DNA of 64,000 bases from Petaurus breviceps papuanus (GCA_028583685.1 JAMXIF010000002.1:57396109-57460108); one strand, 5' to 3'. Shown: positions 21,525 to 34,639, counted from the first letter of the stretch. A program made the numbers and translations. The notes: generated from the sequence alone by a model not told the origin.

Positions 21525-21870
21525 AATCAATAAACATTTATTAAGCACCTACTGTCTACCAGGTACTGTACAAGGTGCTGGAGATACAAAGACAAAAATG
21601 AAACAGTCCTTCCCTCAAGAAACTTAAATTCTATCCAAGGGGGGGTGGGAAACATGTATCAGTACAAAATATATGTGCAAAATGTACTCAAAGTAAATAC
21701 AAAGCAATTTTGTCAGAGGTGGGAATAAGTAAAGCCTCATATCTGAAGTGGCATTTGGGCTGAGTTCTGAAGGAAATAGGAAATGAGGGAGAAGTATGCA
21801 TGGGGAGACAGTACGCACATACAAGATGGGAGAGGGAATGTCAAAACTGAAGAAGAGATAGATGATCAGT
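21525..21870 (-). mobile_element. L2 LINE 3' region, reversed
   Basis: It opens with 'caataaacatttattaagca', 'cctactgtctaccaggtact' and 'ggagatacaaagacaaaaat', then 'ttccctcaagaaacttaaat', and reaches 'ggcatttgggctgagttctg'. About 345 bases of L2 in reverse, one of the better kept copies here. Confidence 0.85.
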
Positions 21871-21874
21871 TTAG

Positions 21875-22845
21875 CTGAATGTCAAGGGCATGAATATGTT
21901 CTTTACAAAAACGAACTATTAAAATACTAAGCACACACAGCTACCACTTACTACTTAATTTGTACAGAGGTGTTTGTATTTCTTTCAATATTGATCAAAT
22001 GCAGATTTTTAATAGCAACTATCCTTTTCACTTGTTAAATGATGTTGTTGCCTTCTCATATGATGTCTCAATTGTTAAAAATCACTACTTCATCAAAAGT
22101 TGATTCTCTTTATTCTGTTCCAAGAACCACCTTTTACAACTTCCTTCAAGTGCAGAAAAGGCTGAGGTGTGATTCACCTCTCCCCTGGCCACCTGCTTCA
22201 TCGTATTCTGCTGACTTCCTTTTAGCAAACTAGTGATATCACCTTGCCCATCCATTCTTGTCTCATAGCAGAAGGTTTTTGAAGAAAACTCACTATTTTT
22301 GATTTTAAACATCTTTGTATTTACCATTTCATTTAAAATGTTAAAAGTTTGCGTTCTAAGTATTTGTAACTGTTTTCTAACTGTAATATGCTTTAAGAGT
22401 AAAGTGAATCCAAATAGAGGTAGGGAGATGGGAAAAGGAAGAAGAAAATTTCCTATCAAGGACAGATTTGATGTACATTTTGTACAGATAAATCCAGGAG
22501 AGTAGAGACACGCTGCCAGCTGGGTTTTGAGATTACAGAGGAAACAGCTGTGCTGAGATTATAGGAGCATAGGAAGTTTCAGGATGGAAGCAGTACAGGA
22601 AGCCAGTTCAGCTTGCAGCCTCCTCTGAGTTTCTGTTGAACTCCCCCTTCACACATACCATTTTTGTTATCCCTTTGCTTCATTTTCCCTTAGACAAGCT
22701 AGTGGGCAAAGAAGCCCTAGAGTTCTTGCCCTTTGGCTTAGTTTCAATCATTGCTCCCTGGTTCAGTAAGGTAAATACACATTTATTTCTTTTGCCTTAA
22801 AGCAGGTCACTTTCACCTTCAGGTGAAGCAACCATGATAGGCAGG
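21875..22845. other. no gene or repeat recognised
   Basis: Overlapping short open frames on both strands (22039-22505) lack any domain, start context or codon pattern that would support a gene. Confidence 0.5.
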
Positions 22846-22849
22846 GAAT

Positions 22850-23025
22850 GTGGGTGAATTGTGGTACAGAAAGATCACTGGTGTCAATGGGCCAAGTTTG
22901 AATACTGATTTTCCCAATTAGTACCTGTGTGATCTTGGATAAATCATTTTGCCTCCCTTTCTTCATCCATAAAATAGATACATAACACTAGATATGAAAG
23001 CTCCACTGCCACTCTAAATGCCATG
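22850..23025 (+). repeat. CORE-SINE of the THER-1/MIR type
   Basis: It has 'tgtgatcttggataaatcat', 'tttgcctccctttcttcatc' and 'cataaaatagata', with a worn head ('ggtacagaaagatcactggt') and a worn tail. Confidence 0.65.
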
Positions 23026-24560
23026 ACACATAGGCACTTAGAATTCTAATGAAAGTTTTGTTCACTAAAGCAACAGTTTTGAACTCTGTGACTCCCCACA
23101 TGCATCCGTAGACTTTTCTCCCACATAATTTTTTCCTCCTTTCTCTATTTCCCTCTCTCCATCTAATATTGTAAGTAAGCTTATTTTGATTTTTTTGAGC
23201 TATGATTTCATCATTGTAGGTATTCCCTCCACTGATGCAGAAAGCTTAAAAATAATAAAAAGGAAAGAAAGAAAATCCTCTATGGATAAAATTAATGTAG
23301 CATTTAAAAAAATAGGCTGAATTAATTCTGAAATATGAATATGTACTTCATCCCTCATTCAATATTTTTATATTCTTCCACTATATTTGTAGAAACCTCC
23401 TGTTGAATAGGAGAGGTCAGAAGGATTGTAGAACTGTCCTCAGCTATACAAAGTGAGAAATCAACCCTAAAAAAGGAAAAAAGAGATGATAATAATGGGG
23501 AAATCAAAAAGAGTTGCATATTTCAAAAACGAAATAAAAATTGCTCATGTGTTACTTGGGGGGGAAATCTAGAGATGATATTCCCAGTCCATTTCTGCTA
23601 ATCGGATGGTGATGTGTTTGACTCTAATGTGTGCAGCCAGCCCCTCTGCCCTGCCTTGTGCAAATGTCATGTCCTTTTAACATCAGCAGCCACTGGCCTG
23701 ATTCTTAGCTTTGGAAAACATGTTCCTGAGTAGTATCCTGTAACGAGCAAGGAGAGGAAAACAGCCTCTAATGGCAAAAGCAAACAGTGGCTGTGTTGAA
23801 ATATTTAGGCAATTTTATTTTCAGCTGAAGTGTTATCATTTTTCTTGATTTGAGCTTACATGTTAACTGAGGTTGGGTTTAAAAAAGAAACAGTGGAGAC
23901 AGGTTAGGATCAAGGCTTAATACTTTAATTTCAATATGTTTTTTTTTAAATATCTATTTCTTGGATATGAGTATGCATGGATGGCAATTTTCTTTTGCTT
24001 TGAAAGAGAATGGTGTGAGAGTCCATTTCCCTGTTCATTTATTGCCAGTGAACCCTGAGCATGTTTTCGAGTTAATTCCTCAATTACTCTTAGGAGAAAG
24101 ATGAACACATAAAGCCTTATATGTAAAGCCTGAGAAATGCCTTAAAGAAGGAGGGTATGTATGAAAGAATGACAGAATGAGAGCTAATAGTGGCCTCTGA
24201 GCCAATAACAACATTCTAGAACATCCATAGCGTTTCAAAGAGATATGACATCTATTGAGAGGCAAATTGGACTCCATTTTCACCAAACTTGAAAGACAGT
24301 CCACTCTTGATTATTTAGAAGTTCCCTTTTCAGATCATAGATTTGCTTGCTTTTTGCTTTTTTCTTCCTTCCCCCTTGCTCTTTCTCCTAAAAAATACTG
24401 AAGCTAGGTAAAAAGGTGAAATGAGACTCAAATCAACCATTTAATTCCTTTTCAGGATGATTCAGAGAAGCATCATAGCAGTCTGAACTGGTTTGAGTGA
24501 ACATCCGGGAATTCAAGGATCACTTTCCTAGTCACCAGGAAGTGAAAACCACTGTCTAAA

Positions 24561-24561
<1 letters not shown>

Positions 24562-24595
<34 letters not shown>

Positions 24596-24604
24596 TGCGT
24601 GCGC
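24562..24604. repeat. (TG)n passing into GCGTGC units
   Basis: About 17 TG units followed by short CG-containing units, a purine-pyrimidine alternating tract that could favour Z-DNA. Confidence 0.9.
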
Positions 24605-24697
24605 AGGCGTGTCCTTGCGCACACATATATTTATGTGTATGAGCATGTGGTAGAAAGAACTCCAGAAAGGCTAGGATGGTGCCAAATACTTCTGTCT

Positions 24698-24770
24698 CTT
24701 CTCTTCTTCTCTCTGTCTCTCTGTCTCTCTCTCTCTCTCCCCTCCCCCCTCCCTCCTCTCTTTCCTCTTT
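24698..24770. repeat. (TC)n pyrimidine tract
   Basis: CTCT/CTGT units followed by C-rich sequence. The frames across it (Ser-Leu or Arg-Glu runs) are artefacts. Confidence 0.9.
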
Positions 24771-25254
24771 CATTCCTCTGGATATTTGGAAGAGAGGTGG
24801 TTGTATGGAAATGAGTCTTGCTCTTTTTCTTGTATAACAACAATTAGTTGTGGCGAGCTGACTACTCAAATGATGTGATTTCAGTGAGAGAAAGTTGAAG
24901 AGTAAACTATAATTATTTGGACAGCCGTTTGATCAGGTTTTCTTTTGTTGTCACTTTTTAAATGATTTATCAAGTTCTATGTGGGTGTCTGCTAGAGGGG
25001 TGACTTAATAATTTCTGTATCCTTTATTCTCTCAAGTTACAAGTACATAATTTGTGATTTTCCCCCTAGTTGATTTGTATGGAATGGTAACCAGGGTGCA
25101 GTTAAGCTAATTTGAAGCCAACTGTATGCAAAAACACCTTCTTCTAACATTAGTTGCCCCTCCCACCCCACCCCAAATCAATCTTTTTTTCCTCAATAAC
25201 ATGTTCACATTTTTTTCGTTTCCCTTTAAATATGTGTGTGTAAATGTGTGTAAA

Positions 25255-25440
25255 CAGGGACCTGCTATTTCACTGGTACAGAGAACTTTGAGATGAGGAA
25301 ACTCCTGGTAATGCAGGCCAGCTTTTCTTCAATTTATATTCTTAGCAAGTTGGCCAGAGCACTGAGAAGAAAATTGTATTGAGGAAGGGTCTCACTGCCA
25401 GTGTATGCCAGAGGTATGACTGAAACTCAGGTTAGACTGC
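25255..25440 (-). repeat. tRNA-SINE with 'gcgactctctaag' 3' domain, reversed
   Basis: On the plus strand it shows 'gaggaaactcctggtaatgc', 'aatttatattcttagcaagt' and 'ggtatgactgaaactcaggt', the reverse of the family at 8630-8885 and 30095-30345. Diverged. Confidence 0.55.
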
Positions 25441-27150
25441 CTCAAGATAAGACAGATAAATAAATAGAACACAGAAAGATACAAAGACAGACAGAGAGAG
25501 ATAAAAAGGGAAAGGAAGGGAATAGAAGGGAAAGAGTATTTAGTACAACTTTTTTTGACTATGATTAAAATGGCTAACTGAAAGCAGGATGCATAGGAAA
25601 CTTCTTGGGATTTTTTTAAATATAGAGGACTGGATTTGATGCAGCTGAACAGCAATTAAAACTACCCTGATCCTGCATGATTGGCAGCTGTGCACATCCT
25701 GAACTCTTAAACCTTGTCTGGTAATCATAATTGCAGAGCACTCACTGATTCCAGCAAGTTCTGCTAGAGTGGGTTTAAGTGGCATCTGCATGAGCCATTC
25801 ATGATCACTATACCTGCAGGATCAGTACACAGGCTGCCATGTTCTGGTTAAAGAAGTACAAACAACCTGACTATCTACTAGCAAGGCGCCGTAATGTCTC
25901 CAAATGGCCAGGGAATAGTTTCCCTTTTATCTCTTATTAAAGGGGATCAGGTGTTTGCCCATAAGAACTGCACTCCAAGCCATGTGTATTTCTATTCTGG
26001 AATATGCCCATAAACTACAGATATGTCTGTTTAAATAAACATAAAATTATGAATATCCTAAAGCCAAATGAGACAGTGGTGTTTAGGACTAAATACGGAG
26101 TAAAAAACTGTACGCTCTTTTCTCCTTCATGAATGAATGCCTGAACTTTGGGTTTAACCAGAATTTTCAAGGACAAAGAACAAGAGACACCAGGGATTCA
26201 ATTCTGATGCTTCCTTGGGTCACTGGATAGAATTTCTGATTTGCATCTTGCCACAAAGAACTTGAAGAAAAGGATTTTTTTTTTAAGGATGTTTTCACAA
26301 TTGCCACTGAAATGATCTAAAAACCTATGTGCAGTCCCTGGCCGGCAACCGGGTTACCTTTGTAACAATGCCCTCTGTACTTTTCCCTGGGCTCCCTTGT
26401 ATTTTCATATCCTTCAAGCAGAACGTGGATGATGTCATTCGTTGCACTAGCCACGGTATTCTCTTGGTCCTGTATCTGCTTATTTTGAAGGCTTTCATTT
26501 GCAGAGACAGCTGCAAGGTGTCCCTTCAAGGATTTTGCTTTTTTGATTTATACTTTTATACACTCAAATCTCAATTGAGATATCCTTGCTTCATTCCATT
26601 TTTTGACCTTACACTATCAAACTGGAGTGACCCTCAATCTCTTAGGACCGGGCTACATTCCAATCCAGGTTATGGAAGTGCGAGGGCAGAGTATCAAAGC
26701 AACACATCAACTCAGTCCCAAGGAGACACTTCATGTAAAGCCTTGTGAAGGCCAGCCAATCAGCAGACCTCATTTATTTGCCCATGTGAGAATTTTCAAC
26801 TCTCCACCCTTTGAACTTTTGACATTATTTTTGTGTGTGTGAGTCCTGTTTGCACCAAACACAAAAGCTAGACAGATGCTCATTTTGGCATGGAAGTTGG
26901 CTCCATGAAAATATAGATTCTTTTCTTTCCTTTTTTTTTTTTCTGCTGAGATGAGCTGGAGTTGCTGACACATTAGTGAATATTCCACACATCTGTTTCT
27001 GGTCATTGTTCTCCTCATGACACACCTGTCATCATGACCACACAGTGAGAAGTTTTAGATAATAAAACCCTTCTGAGTCTAGACATATAGACTCAGTCTC
27101 CAATAAGGCTGTGGATTAATGCTTCTGGAAATAAAATATGTCCCTCTGTG

Positions 27151-27151
<1 letters not shown>

Positions 27152-27203
<52 letters not shown>

Positions 27204-27218
27204 TCCCTCCCTCCCTCC
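27152..27218. repeat. (CT)n then (TCCC)n
   Basis: About 24 CT units followed by TCCC units. Frames here are Ser-Leu or Arg-Glu artefacts. Confidence 0.95.
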
Positions 27219-29100
27219 AAACCCCCTCCACCCACCCTGTGTCCCATCTCTTTCTCATGCACACAGAACATCATTTCAAAAAGATCGTTTTTCACATGGT
27301 GATATTTGGGAAAGAGAAAAAAAAATGTAGCTGCTGAGTAATCTTTCCACCAGAAATCCTCTCATTGTCAGCAAGTCCTCATATTCACAAACCTCAAGCA
27401 AGGCTCTTCAGAAGACCATCTAAACTGATCAGAACGGAAATGAGGGAGAGTAATCCTACCTACGTGGCCATGGCAGACAAGGCTCTTAAGCAATTCTTTC
27501 CATGAATCAAATTCATTACAAGTTTATAGTGAGCCAAATAAAACACTAAATGATCTCTAACAGTTGGTTAAGTAAGAACTCAGGCTTTCAGAACAAGGCA
27601 TCTTGAAACCCCAATTCCTCTCCGGTTAGAACCTAAGTTAGAACCTTAGCTATTGGTGATGAGAATAAAATTGGGAGCAAATAACACCATTGTCCTCTCT
27701 TCTTCAAGAATGCCTTTAAAAATATAAATGTCCACTGAAGTAGCCTATTTATAAGCCCTTTCCTTCTTTTTTTTTCTTACTGTAAACTCCCAATGACACT
27801 GCATGGCACAATGCAATTCAATATGTCTCAAACTGCCAGAGGTCTTGACCCCCAAACCTAGTGCTCCCCAGGAGTGATTTATAAACTCCAGGCTGAGAAA
27901 GTCCCAGGAACTGAAGTGATTTGAGAAAAGACACCAGGCTTATAAGTGAATGCAAGTATGATGAATTCCAATCTCCAAGTAGCCCCAGAAATTTCCCTAG
28001 CCTCATTTCCTACGAGTAAAAATGGGTATGTAGTTGGTGAAATGAGGAAGGATGGCAAACCCCAGTAGAAATGCAGTTGCTACCCAATTAGCTTCTTTTC
28101 ATATTATAGGTTAAGGGAGGACAAGTAATCCCAGGCTGGCTTCATTCATTTTCATGTTGGCAAAGCTGAACAATATCATTTTTAATAATGTGGGGTTGGA
28201 AGTACAAAGGGAGGAGGGGGAGAACCCAAAGAGGATTGAGAATGCAAATAAATCCCTGGGTGTGAAAATAATAATAAAAAAACTAAATTGAAAAAAAAAT
28301 TAATAACTTGCATGTGTGGTCAGTAAAAAAAAAAATGATCTTGTGTTATCTTTTTCATAAAGAACTCAGGGGCCTGAAAGTCATTTCTGATCTGGAAATA
28401 GGCAGGAGCAAATGGCCTTGAATTGCACAATTACCAAAAAAACTCCCTCTTTCAAAAAGATTTTCCTGTCCAAATCTAAATGTGTTTTTTTTCTTCCTGT
28501 CTTCCACATTCAACCATTTGGTCTAAAGACAGCCAGGGAGCTAAATATATATTAATTAGAACTCTTGAGGCTGGCATCAGTGAGATACAATTATACCAAA
28601 CTGATGCTATTACAGGCTCTGATAGCTTCATTTAAATTCCTGAATAAAACATGAAATATCTTTAATGAGAAATGAATATAGTTGTCAGGAGGGAGTAGTT
28701 CTGATATTGTTACTAGTTGAGATATAGAAGATGAAGACATAATATGAATACCTTCTATTTTATATAAAAATGATGGTTGTTAGAAAAGACATATTCCTCT
28801 TCAGAGACTTCATTTAGGGTCTATATCAAAAAATTATATAAAATAACACCATCATCTCTTCCCAAGAAACTCTCATATTTGAAAGCTCCTCTGAACTACA
28901 CAGTAGAAGCAGGCACTCTGTCTGGGAGGTAAAATGCGAACTCCCTCCCTCCAAAAAAAAAAAAAGTCATAAATAAGGAAGTAAACAGAACTGCTTTGTA
29001 TGGCAAAATATTATTTCTGTTTAACCAGAAGCTGATTAATTTTCAGTACTGAAAACATTTTTCATTGTATATGTTATAAAACTAGTCATCACACATATAA

Positions 29101-29130
29101 CACACACACACACACACACACGCACGCACA
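29101..29130. repeat. (CA)n microsatellite
   Basis: About ten CA units followed by CGCACGCACA. Confidence 0.95.
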
Positions 29131-29817
29131 CTGTTATCTCAAAGCCCCTTCCTCTCCTAGGCAGCTGCATGTTCAAGGCCAAAGGAGCAGGGAAAGGACA
29201 GAGGAAGAACAGCTTTCTTTAAATCACACTGTCAAGGAGATGGGGCCTGGAGGACTTCACACTGATAGTGCAGCCTTTGATCCCCTGCCCAGACAGCCCT
29301 GAGTGGTGGCCCTCTGGCTGCAGCAGAGGCCTAAGTCACCTATTGGGCTTTTGCAGGCAAGTTATTCCTTGACTTCTTTCCAGGGGTTTCCTTTTTTCTC
29401 TTTGGCTTTCAATATTAAAACGGAAATACATGCTCTCGTGTTCATGCTGCATCTGTTTTAATCCCAGGTAATCTCCATGCACTTTAGAGATCTCACCAAC
29501 AATAACTATCGATTGTTTTATCTGCCACCAAAATCTGAGGATCTGCTCTTCACAAAAGCCCATCAGACAAGGAATTGGCCCTGCCTGTGTTTTTGTCTGC
29601 CTGACAATTTCTATGGTATCTATCACCATAGTGCTAAAACATTTTGAAACAATAAAGCAAGAAAAAATATATAAATTCCTAAGTCAAACTCCTGTCCTTT
29701 TCTCTGACCTTGATTACAGGGATCTAGCCTAGACATGAAAGGTTTAGTCAAAAAAGAGGGTAGGCAAGCTGACATAATTGTTTTAAAGAACTTTTTAAAC
29801 CTAAAGTAATTATGGGA

Positions 29818-30078
29818 AGGGCTGCTAGGTGGTAGAGTGGATAGAGTGCCAGACCTGGATTCAGGAAGACATCTTCCTGAGTTCAAATCTGGCCTCAGAC
29901 AATTACTAGTTCTGTCACCATGGGCAATTCACTTAACCATATTTCCCTCAGTTTTCCCTCAGTATAAAATAAGCCAGAGAAGGACATGGCCAAACCACTC
30001 CAGTATCTTTGCCAAGAAAACTCCAAATGGGGTTACAAAGAGCTGAAAATCATTGAAAATGACTGAACAAGAACAAGA
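29818..30078 (+). repeat. MAR1-type tRNA-SINE
   Basis: Complete: head 'gctgctaggtggtagagtgg', 'caggaagacatcttcctgag', 'accatgggcaattcacttaa', body 'accactccagtatctttgcc' and 'aagaaaactccaaatggggt', end 'aatgactgaacaagaacaag'. Better kept than the copy at 1818-2066. Confidence 0.88.
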
Positions 30079-30094
30079 ATAAATGGGAAACAAT

Positions 30095-30345
30095 TTCCAT
30101 GCAGATAGGTGGTGTTTGTATTGGATGAAAGACCAGTCTTGGAATCAGGAAGGCCTGGATTCAAGTCCTGCTTATGTTGTCCATAATAGCTTTGTAATTA
30201 AGGGTGAGTAATTTATGCTCTCAGTTTCTTAGGCAACTCTCTAAGATACTAAGTTACAGCTGAGTTGCCAGTCTACACCAATGGAAGAGTTCCTCATTAC
30301 TGATGATGTCACCACTCTAGGCCAAATTTCCATGTAACACTTCTG
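30095..30345 (+). repeat. tRNA-SINE with 'gcgactctctaag' 3' domain
   Basis: It has 'gaccagtcttggaatcagga', 'aggcctggattcaagtcctg', 'aggcaactctctaagatact' and 'gaagagttcctcattactga', near full length. The clearest of the three copies of this SINE. Confidence 0.7.
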
Positions 30346-30349
30346 AATA

Positions 30350-31930
30350 GGTCTTGAAAAGAAATGCCAATATACTACAAACCTTTTGAGCATATGTTTC
30401 AGATATGCTAGAAGAAGCTAATCTTGTGAAGTACCAAAGCAGTTGGGTATCAGGATGACTGCAAAAGACCTAGGTCTTATAATAGACTTTTCTCTAAAAT
30501 CTTAAGATGCTTCTTATAGAGATAATATTCTGCTGTTATGTTGCATTTTCACCCCTAATATATTATGTGATTTAATAGAGTGTAAAGATAATGGTCTATA
30601 TTGTATAGTAGAATGATGGATAATGGCCATTTTACTACACTGAAAATGTGTATTTCAATACATCAGTGAACATTGAGAGATCGCTGCTGTGGGCACTCCA
30701 TCCTCTAATTTCAGGTTGAAATTCCTATATGTCAGTTTATCTTGTACAATTTTTTTTTCCCATGCACTCCCATAAATACTACATGAATGACTTGCCCAAT
30801 ATCCTGGAAGTCCTCTTCTAGGGCTTGGAATATTTTGTAAATATCAGTTCTTGTAACTATATTGTAAATATCTAAAAATCCATCAGTTTTCCTTTATTCT
30901 TACTAGAGTAAGAGTGACTGGCTCATATCCTTTTCCAGTCATGTATGTCACTAACGGTACATTTTATGCCATGGCTTATTTGTAATGCATTATTTGTAAT
31001 ATATTCAGCAAAAGCTGAGCTCAGATGAAATCTTCTGCAATATTTGTTCTAAAGGAGAGATGATGAAATACATCCCTTCTCTTGGCAGAGATGAGGGGGT
31101 CTACTGGTGCAGAATGTTGCATATGCTGTCAAACTACATTGCCATGTCAATTATACTTCTTATCTTTGTTTAAAAAAAGGAGGACTCAATGTCACAGAGA
31201 AGGATATCAACCCCAAATTAGGAGTTGTAATAGATATTCTTGTTCTGGTGGATCAGTTTTTGGAAGGATTGCTCATATATATATATATATATATATATCT
31301 GTGATGAATTAACCTGAATTAACCAGGGGGAGCAGGGCTACCTTACTGCCATATTTGTTGCAGATCTTTTAACCCTCTCCTAAGCCATCCATGAGGAACA
31401 AGTTAAATGATGGCGGAGATCTGCAGTGGCCCAGCCCCACCACCTATGCTTAAAGCTCCTCCCAGTCAGGTATACCCCCTAGCCCATGAACCAGCTTGCC
31501 TGCCATTACAGGTAACTGGACAACAATATCATGTCTCTATTGTTGTACTGATCATGTTTTACTGACAATCCCACACTCCACTTTTTTTTTTTTAATTTTA
31601 GCCCTCAAGACATTAACCCTTGAATATATACCAGCTACAGTGAGCTCAGACTTTATTCACTAAGTTCTGGTCCAACAAGAGTTAATGCTCCAAAGATCTC
31701 ATGCCACCTTAGTGATATCTGAGATGAGCAAAAATATCCACGTTAATCCAGACCAGTGGCCAGGGAAATGAAGCCACGTGGGGCAGGGCAAAAGGTACTC
31801 CGCTTAAGCAGCTCTCCCTTCTTCCTAGTACTACTTAAGATGGTTTGGTTGATGTAGCAAAATACAGTCATTAAATGTGACTCAAGAAAAGACCTTCTGC
31901 TCCAAATATAGCCAGGTATACTGTCTATCA
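30350..31930. other. no gene recognised; (TA)n at 31276-31299
   Basis: Mostly unique-looking. Two overlapping open frames at 31082-31312 end in the TA microsatellite and are not supported. The stretch 31300-31880 has a somewhat higher GC content and a T-run (31582-31595) but no recognised family. Confidence 0.5.
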
Positions 31931-31941
31931 GCTGTATAATA

Positions 31942-32182
31942 GCATTCGCATAGTTCTTTAAGTACCGCCAAGCACTTTACAAACATTATCTCACTTGGTC
32001 CTCATAACAACACTGGGAGGTAGGTGCCATTCTTATCCCTATTTTTCAGACGAGGAAGCTAAACCAGACAGTGGTGAAGTGACTTCACCAGGGTTATATA
32101 GCTACTAAGTTTCTGGGATTATAACTGAACCAGGTCTTCCGGGCTCCAGGTCCAGCATTCCAACCACTGCTCCACCTAACAC
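31942..32182 (-). repeat. CORE-SINE, reversed, near full length
   Basis: It contains 'caagcactttacaaacatta', 'ataacaacactgggaggtag', 'ttttcagacgaggaagctaa', 'gggttatatagctactaagt' and 'ccaaccactgctccacctaa', which is the tRNA head reversed. Confidence 0.85.
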
Positions 32183-32184
32183 TA

Positions 32185-32714
32185 TTAGGTTGTTCTTGAT
32201 AGTGTCTCAGAAAGAGATTTTGTCTGATTTCCAAGGATCTGCCTAGATAGGTTAGAAAAAAATGATTCACCATCAGGGGATTAGCCAACTGGTGATAAAC
32301 TGTTAGTTCTTGCAATACATGAAACAAAGAAAAAAATGGAAAATGGTCCTCAGTTCTATTCAAAACCTTCATCTAATTCTCCAAGGATTATGACCACATG
32401 CTAGAAAGGGGAGAGAGGGTGCTAAGAACTATATAGTTTTTAGGTTATCTGTATATATTAACTTAGCTGCTGATACACTAAATATAAGGTCCTTTTTCAA
32501 TTAATAAGTGGACAAAATACTAGAAGACATTACTTAAATCAGTCTTAACATTCTTACTAAGAATGAAACCAGAAGAAATCAGGAAGTTGAAGCAAAAGAT
32601 CCATCCTTGCAGAGGCAAATAAACAAGCTGGTAAAGTTGGTTTTATCATGCATCCAAAGGAATAAAAATCATTTAATGGGACATTTGGTAATCTAGAATT
32701 GCAGTATTCATGAT
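32185..32714. other. no feature recognised
   Basis: A spacer between a SINE and the RTE relic. Nothing identified. Confidence 0.5.
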
Positions 32715-33235
32715 AAGTGTTTGCTAAAAGGCTACCATGAAGAAAATTACGACTTGTCTTCCACAGGATAAGAAGGTAGAGAAATTATATGAAGAATTCA
32801 GTAAAAAAATTCCAAATAAAAATAACATATACTTTAACACTCAGTGCCTTCAGCACAAAGATATATATGGGGGAGGACAGTGGAAAAATATGTTGGAAAA
32901 TATGATTCTTAAGTCAAAAACAAAAAAAGAACAAAAAATAAAAACCAAACAAATCTCATTCCTATCTACAAAAATAAGTCAGGTAGCATTGATCATAATA
33001 TAAAATGACATCATTGAAAAAAGAAATTTATTGATTTTCAATTGACAGAAAGTAGTTATTGTTGTGGTAGTCATTTCTCCATTAGCTAGCTTTGTACAGT
33101 CATCCCATTAATTCTTAGAGCTAAGATCAAAATCAATACCAAGCTAGAAGAAAGAATTAAAAATAAGAAAATATGGCATATAACTGAGGCAATGCCAATC
33201 TAATCAATTTAAACAAGTTGTTGCATGGTTTGGGT
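32715..33235 (+). mobile_element. RTE LINE relic, endonuclease region
   Basis: The first recognisable piece of an RTE-type LINE. An 88-codon open frame (32737-33003) reads 'KKVEKLYEEFSKKIPNKNN' and 'ENMILKSKTKKEQ', matching the endonuclease segment that in RTE proteins reads like 'EEIEKFYEEL...' and 'KYVGKYGLG.RN.RG'. Later codons (about 33120-33180: 'KINTKLEERIKNKK'-like) match the part just before the reverse transcriptase. The catalytic 'GDFNAK' block is not preserved. Pieces of the same element follow at 33485-33735, 34640-35290 and 36228-36585. Confidence 0.6.
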
Positions 33236-33344
33236 TTTGTTTTGTTTTTGGTTTGGTTTTTGATCCAAATCTGTGATTTCACTGGCATAGGGAAATCCTG
33301 GGATGAAAAGTCCCTTTAAAAGTGCAGATAGCAACTTGTCTTAT

Positions 33345-33482
33345 CCAATTTTCTGGAAACACTGAGAAGTTAAGTGACATACCCATAATCCCACAGATAA
33401 TATAAGTCAGAGGTAGGACCTGAACTTATAGCATTATGATTCCAAAGGCAGATTCTATCCTCTATACCATGTTGCCTCTGTT
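33345..33482 (-). repeat. MIR-type SINE fragment, reversed
   Basis: It has 'gaagttaagtgacataccca', 'aatcccacagataatataag' and 'ctctataccatgttgcctct', the reversed tRNA-related half. Inserted between pieces of the RTE relic. Confidence 0.7.
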
Positions 33483-33484
33483 AA

Positions 33485-33735
33485 CAGCAAAAAATTGGAC
33501 ATGGATAAATGAACAAACATTGACCTAGACCATTTAACTAATGTTACTCAAACTCCATAATGAGGAGACCATAAGAACCCAGAAACACCCTTAAGCAACA
33601 ACTACTTCCTCTCTTTGTAAAGCAGAAAAATATGACAGTCTTGGTCAGTATGGAATACAAACATTTATTAAATCTTACAGTGGAAAATGGTGGAAGACTG
33701 TGAGTAGCAGTGCCTCATAAAACAGCAAGAAGTAG
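33485..33735 (+). mobile_element. possible RTE LINE relic, endonuclease-RT linker
   Basis: The codons 'MLLKLHN' and 'AEKYDSLG' in a broken frame resemble the linker of RTE proteins, and the position between the endonuclease and reverse transcriptase pieces fits. Weak on its own. Confidence 0.35.
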
Positions 33736-34177
33736 TGGGGGAACAAATTCAATTCTAGAAGGTTTGGTGAGAGACCAGCATGGGTACATCTAGTGTTTAG
33801 CACAGTGTGCAGACAAGTTTTCGAGTAAAAACTTGATAAATCATGATTTTGAATATTGATTGGTTATTGCTTATTGCTTAATAAATGTAAGGATAAAACT
33901 GGAGGAAAAACAAAGTGAGGGAAATGAAAAAGTTCTGCAAAGGTATTTTAGAAAAAACTCATTTTGTCATCAATAACAGCATCTTTACATCGTCTCTAAC
34001 ATTATTGTGTCCAATGGGAAGAATAGCTAGACTAAACCAATTAAACAAGAAGAGGTATATGCAGGAAGTGAGAGAATTTTTTGGATATTCAAGGATTTAT
34101 TCTCAATCTGAGAGGAGTATATAAAATAATTTCATTTTTTATTATTACCAAAAAGTATTAAGAGAATATCAATACAT

Positions 34178-34425
34178 TGCAGCTAGGTGATACAGTGGAC
34201 AGAGCACCGTGTCTGGAATTAGGAAGACCTGGTTTCAAATCTGGCCCCACGCTTACTAGTTGTGTGACTCTAGAGAAATCATTTAACCTCTATCTGCTTC
34301 AGTTTCCTCATCAGGAAAATGGGGATAATAATAGTACTTACTTCCCAGGGTTGTTGTGAGTATCCAATGAAGCATGAATTGTAAAGCACTTAGTCCAGTG
34401 CCTGGAACATAAATGTTGGCTATTA
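34178..34425 (+). repeat. MIR-type CORE-SINE, near full length
   Basis: 'gcagctaggtgatacagtgg', 'aattaggaagacctggtttc', 'tcagtttcctcatcaggaaa', 'ggataataatagtacttact', 'gtaaagcacttagtccagtg'. All segments of the family are in order. Confidence 0.88.
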
Positions 34426-34639
34426 TTATATTATTACATAACTACTCATGCATACTTTCTATAAATTTTTGTAAGAATTATCTATGTAATTTCCATATGA
34501 ATCAAGTGAATTTGTGCTGAATTTTTAAGAAGGGAACAAATGACTTTTATAAATGATATTCTATAGTAGATCATATCTCTAAAGTCACCCAACTAACTAA
34601 AAGGCATGGAGAATGTAAGATTCTGCTGTGCTTATTTCT

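Larger units (their letters stand above)
23030..25250. other. repeat-poor, no gene recognised
   Basis: Apart from simple sequence at 24562-24604 and 24698-24765 I see no transposon remains. No coding evidence. The lack of interspersed repeats could mean constraint or simply unrecognised old repeats. Confidence 0.5.
25445..29815. other. long repeat-poor stretch, no gene recognised
   Basis: Over 4 kb in which I recognise only microsatellites: (CT)n at 27152-27200 and (CA)n at 29101-29122. Short open frames (for example 26329-26748, 29336-29629) have no motif and are of random length. Conserved non-coding elements could be present, but this cannot be judged from one sequence. Confidence 0.5.

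Noticed and set aside
31082-31312. Two overlapping frames of 65-76 codons ending in an (IY)n run
   Set aside because: They end in the TA microsatellite and show no motif; I could not link them to any gene or LINE.
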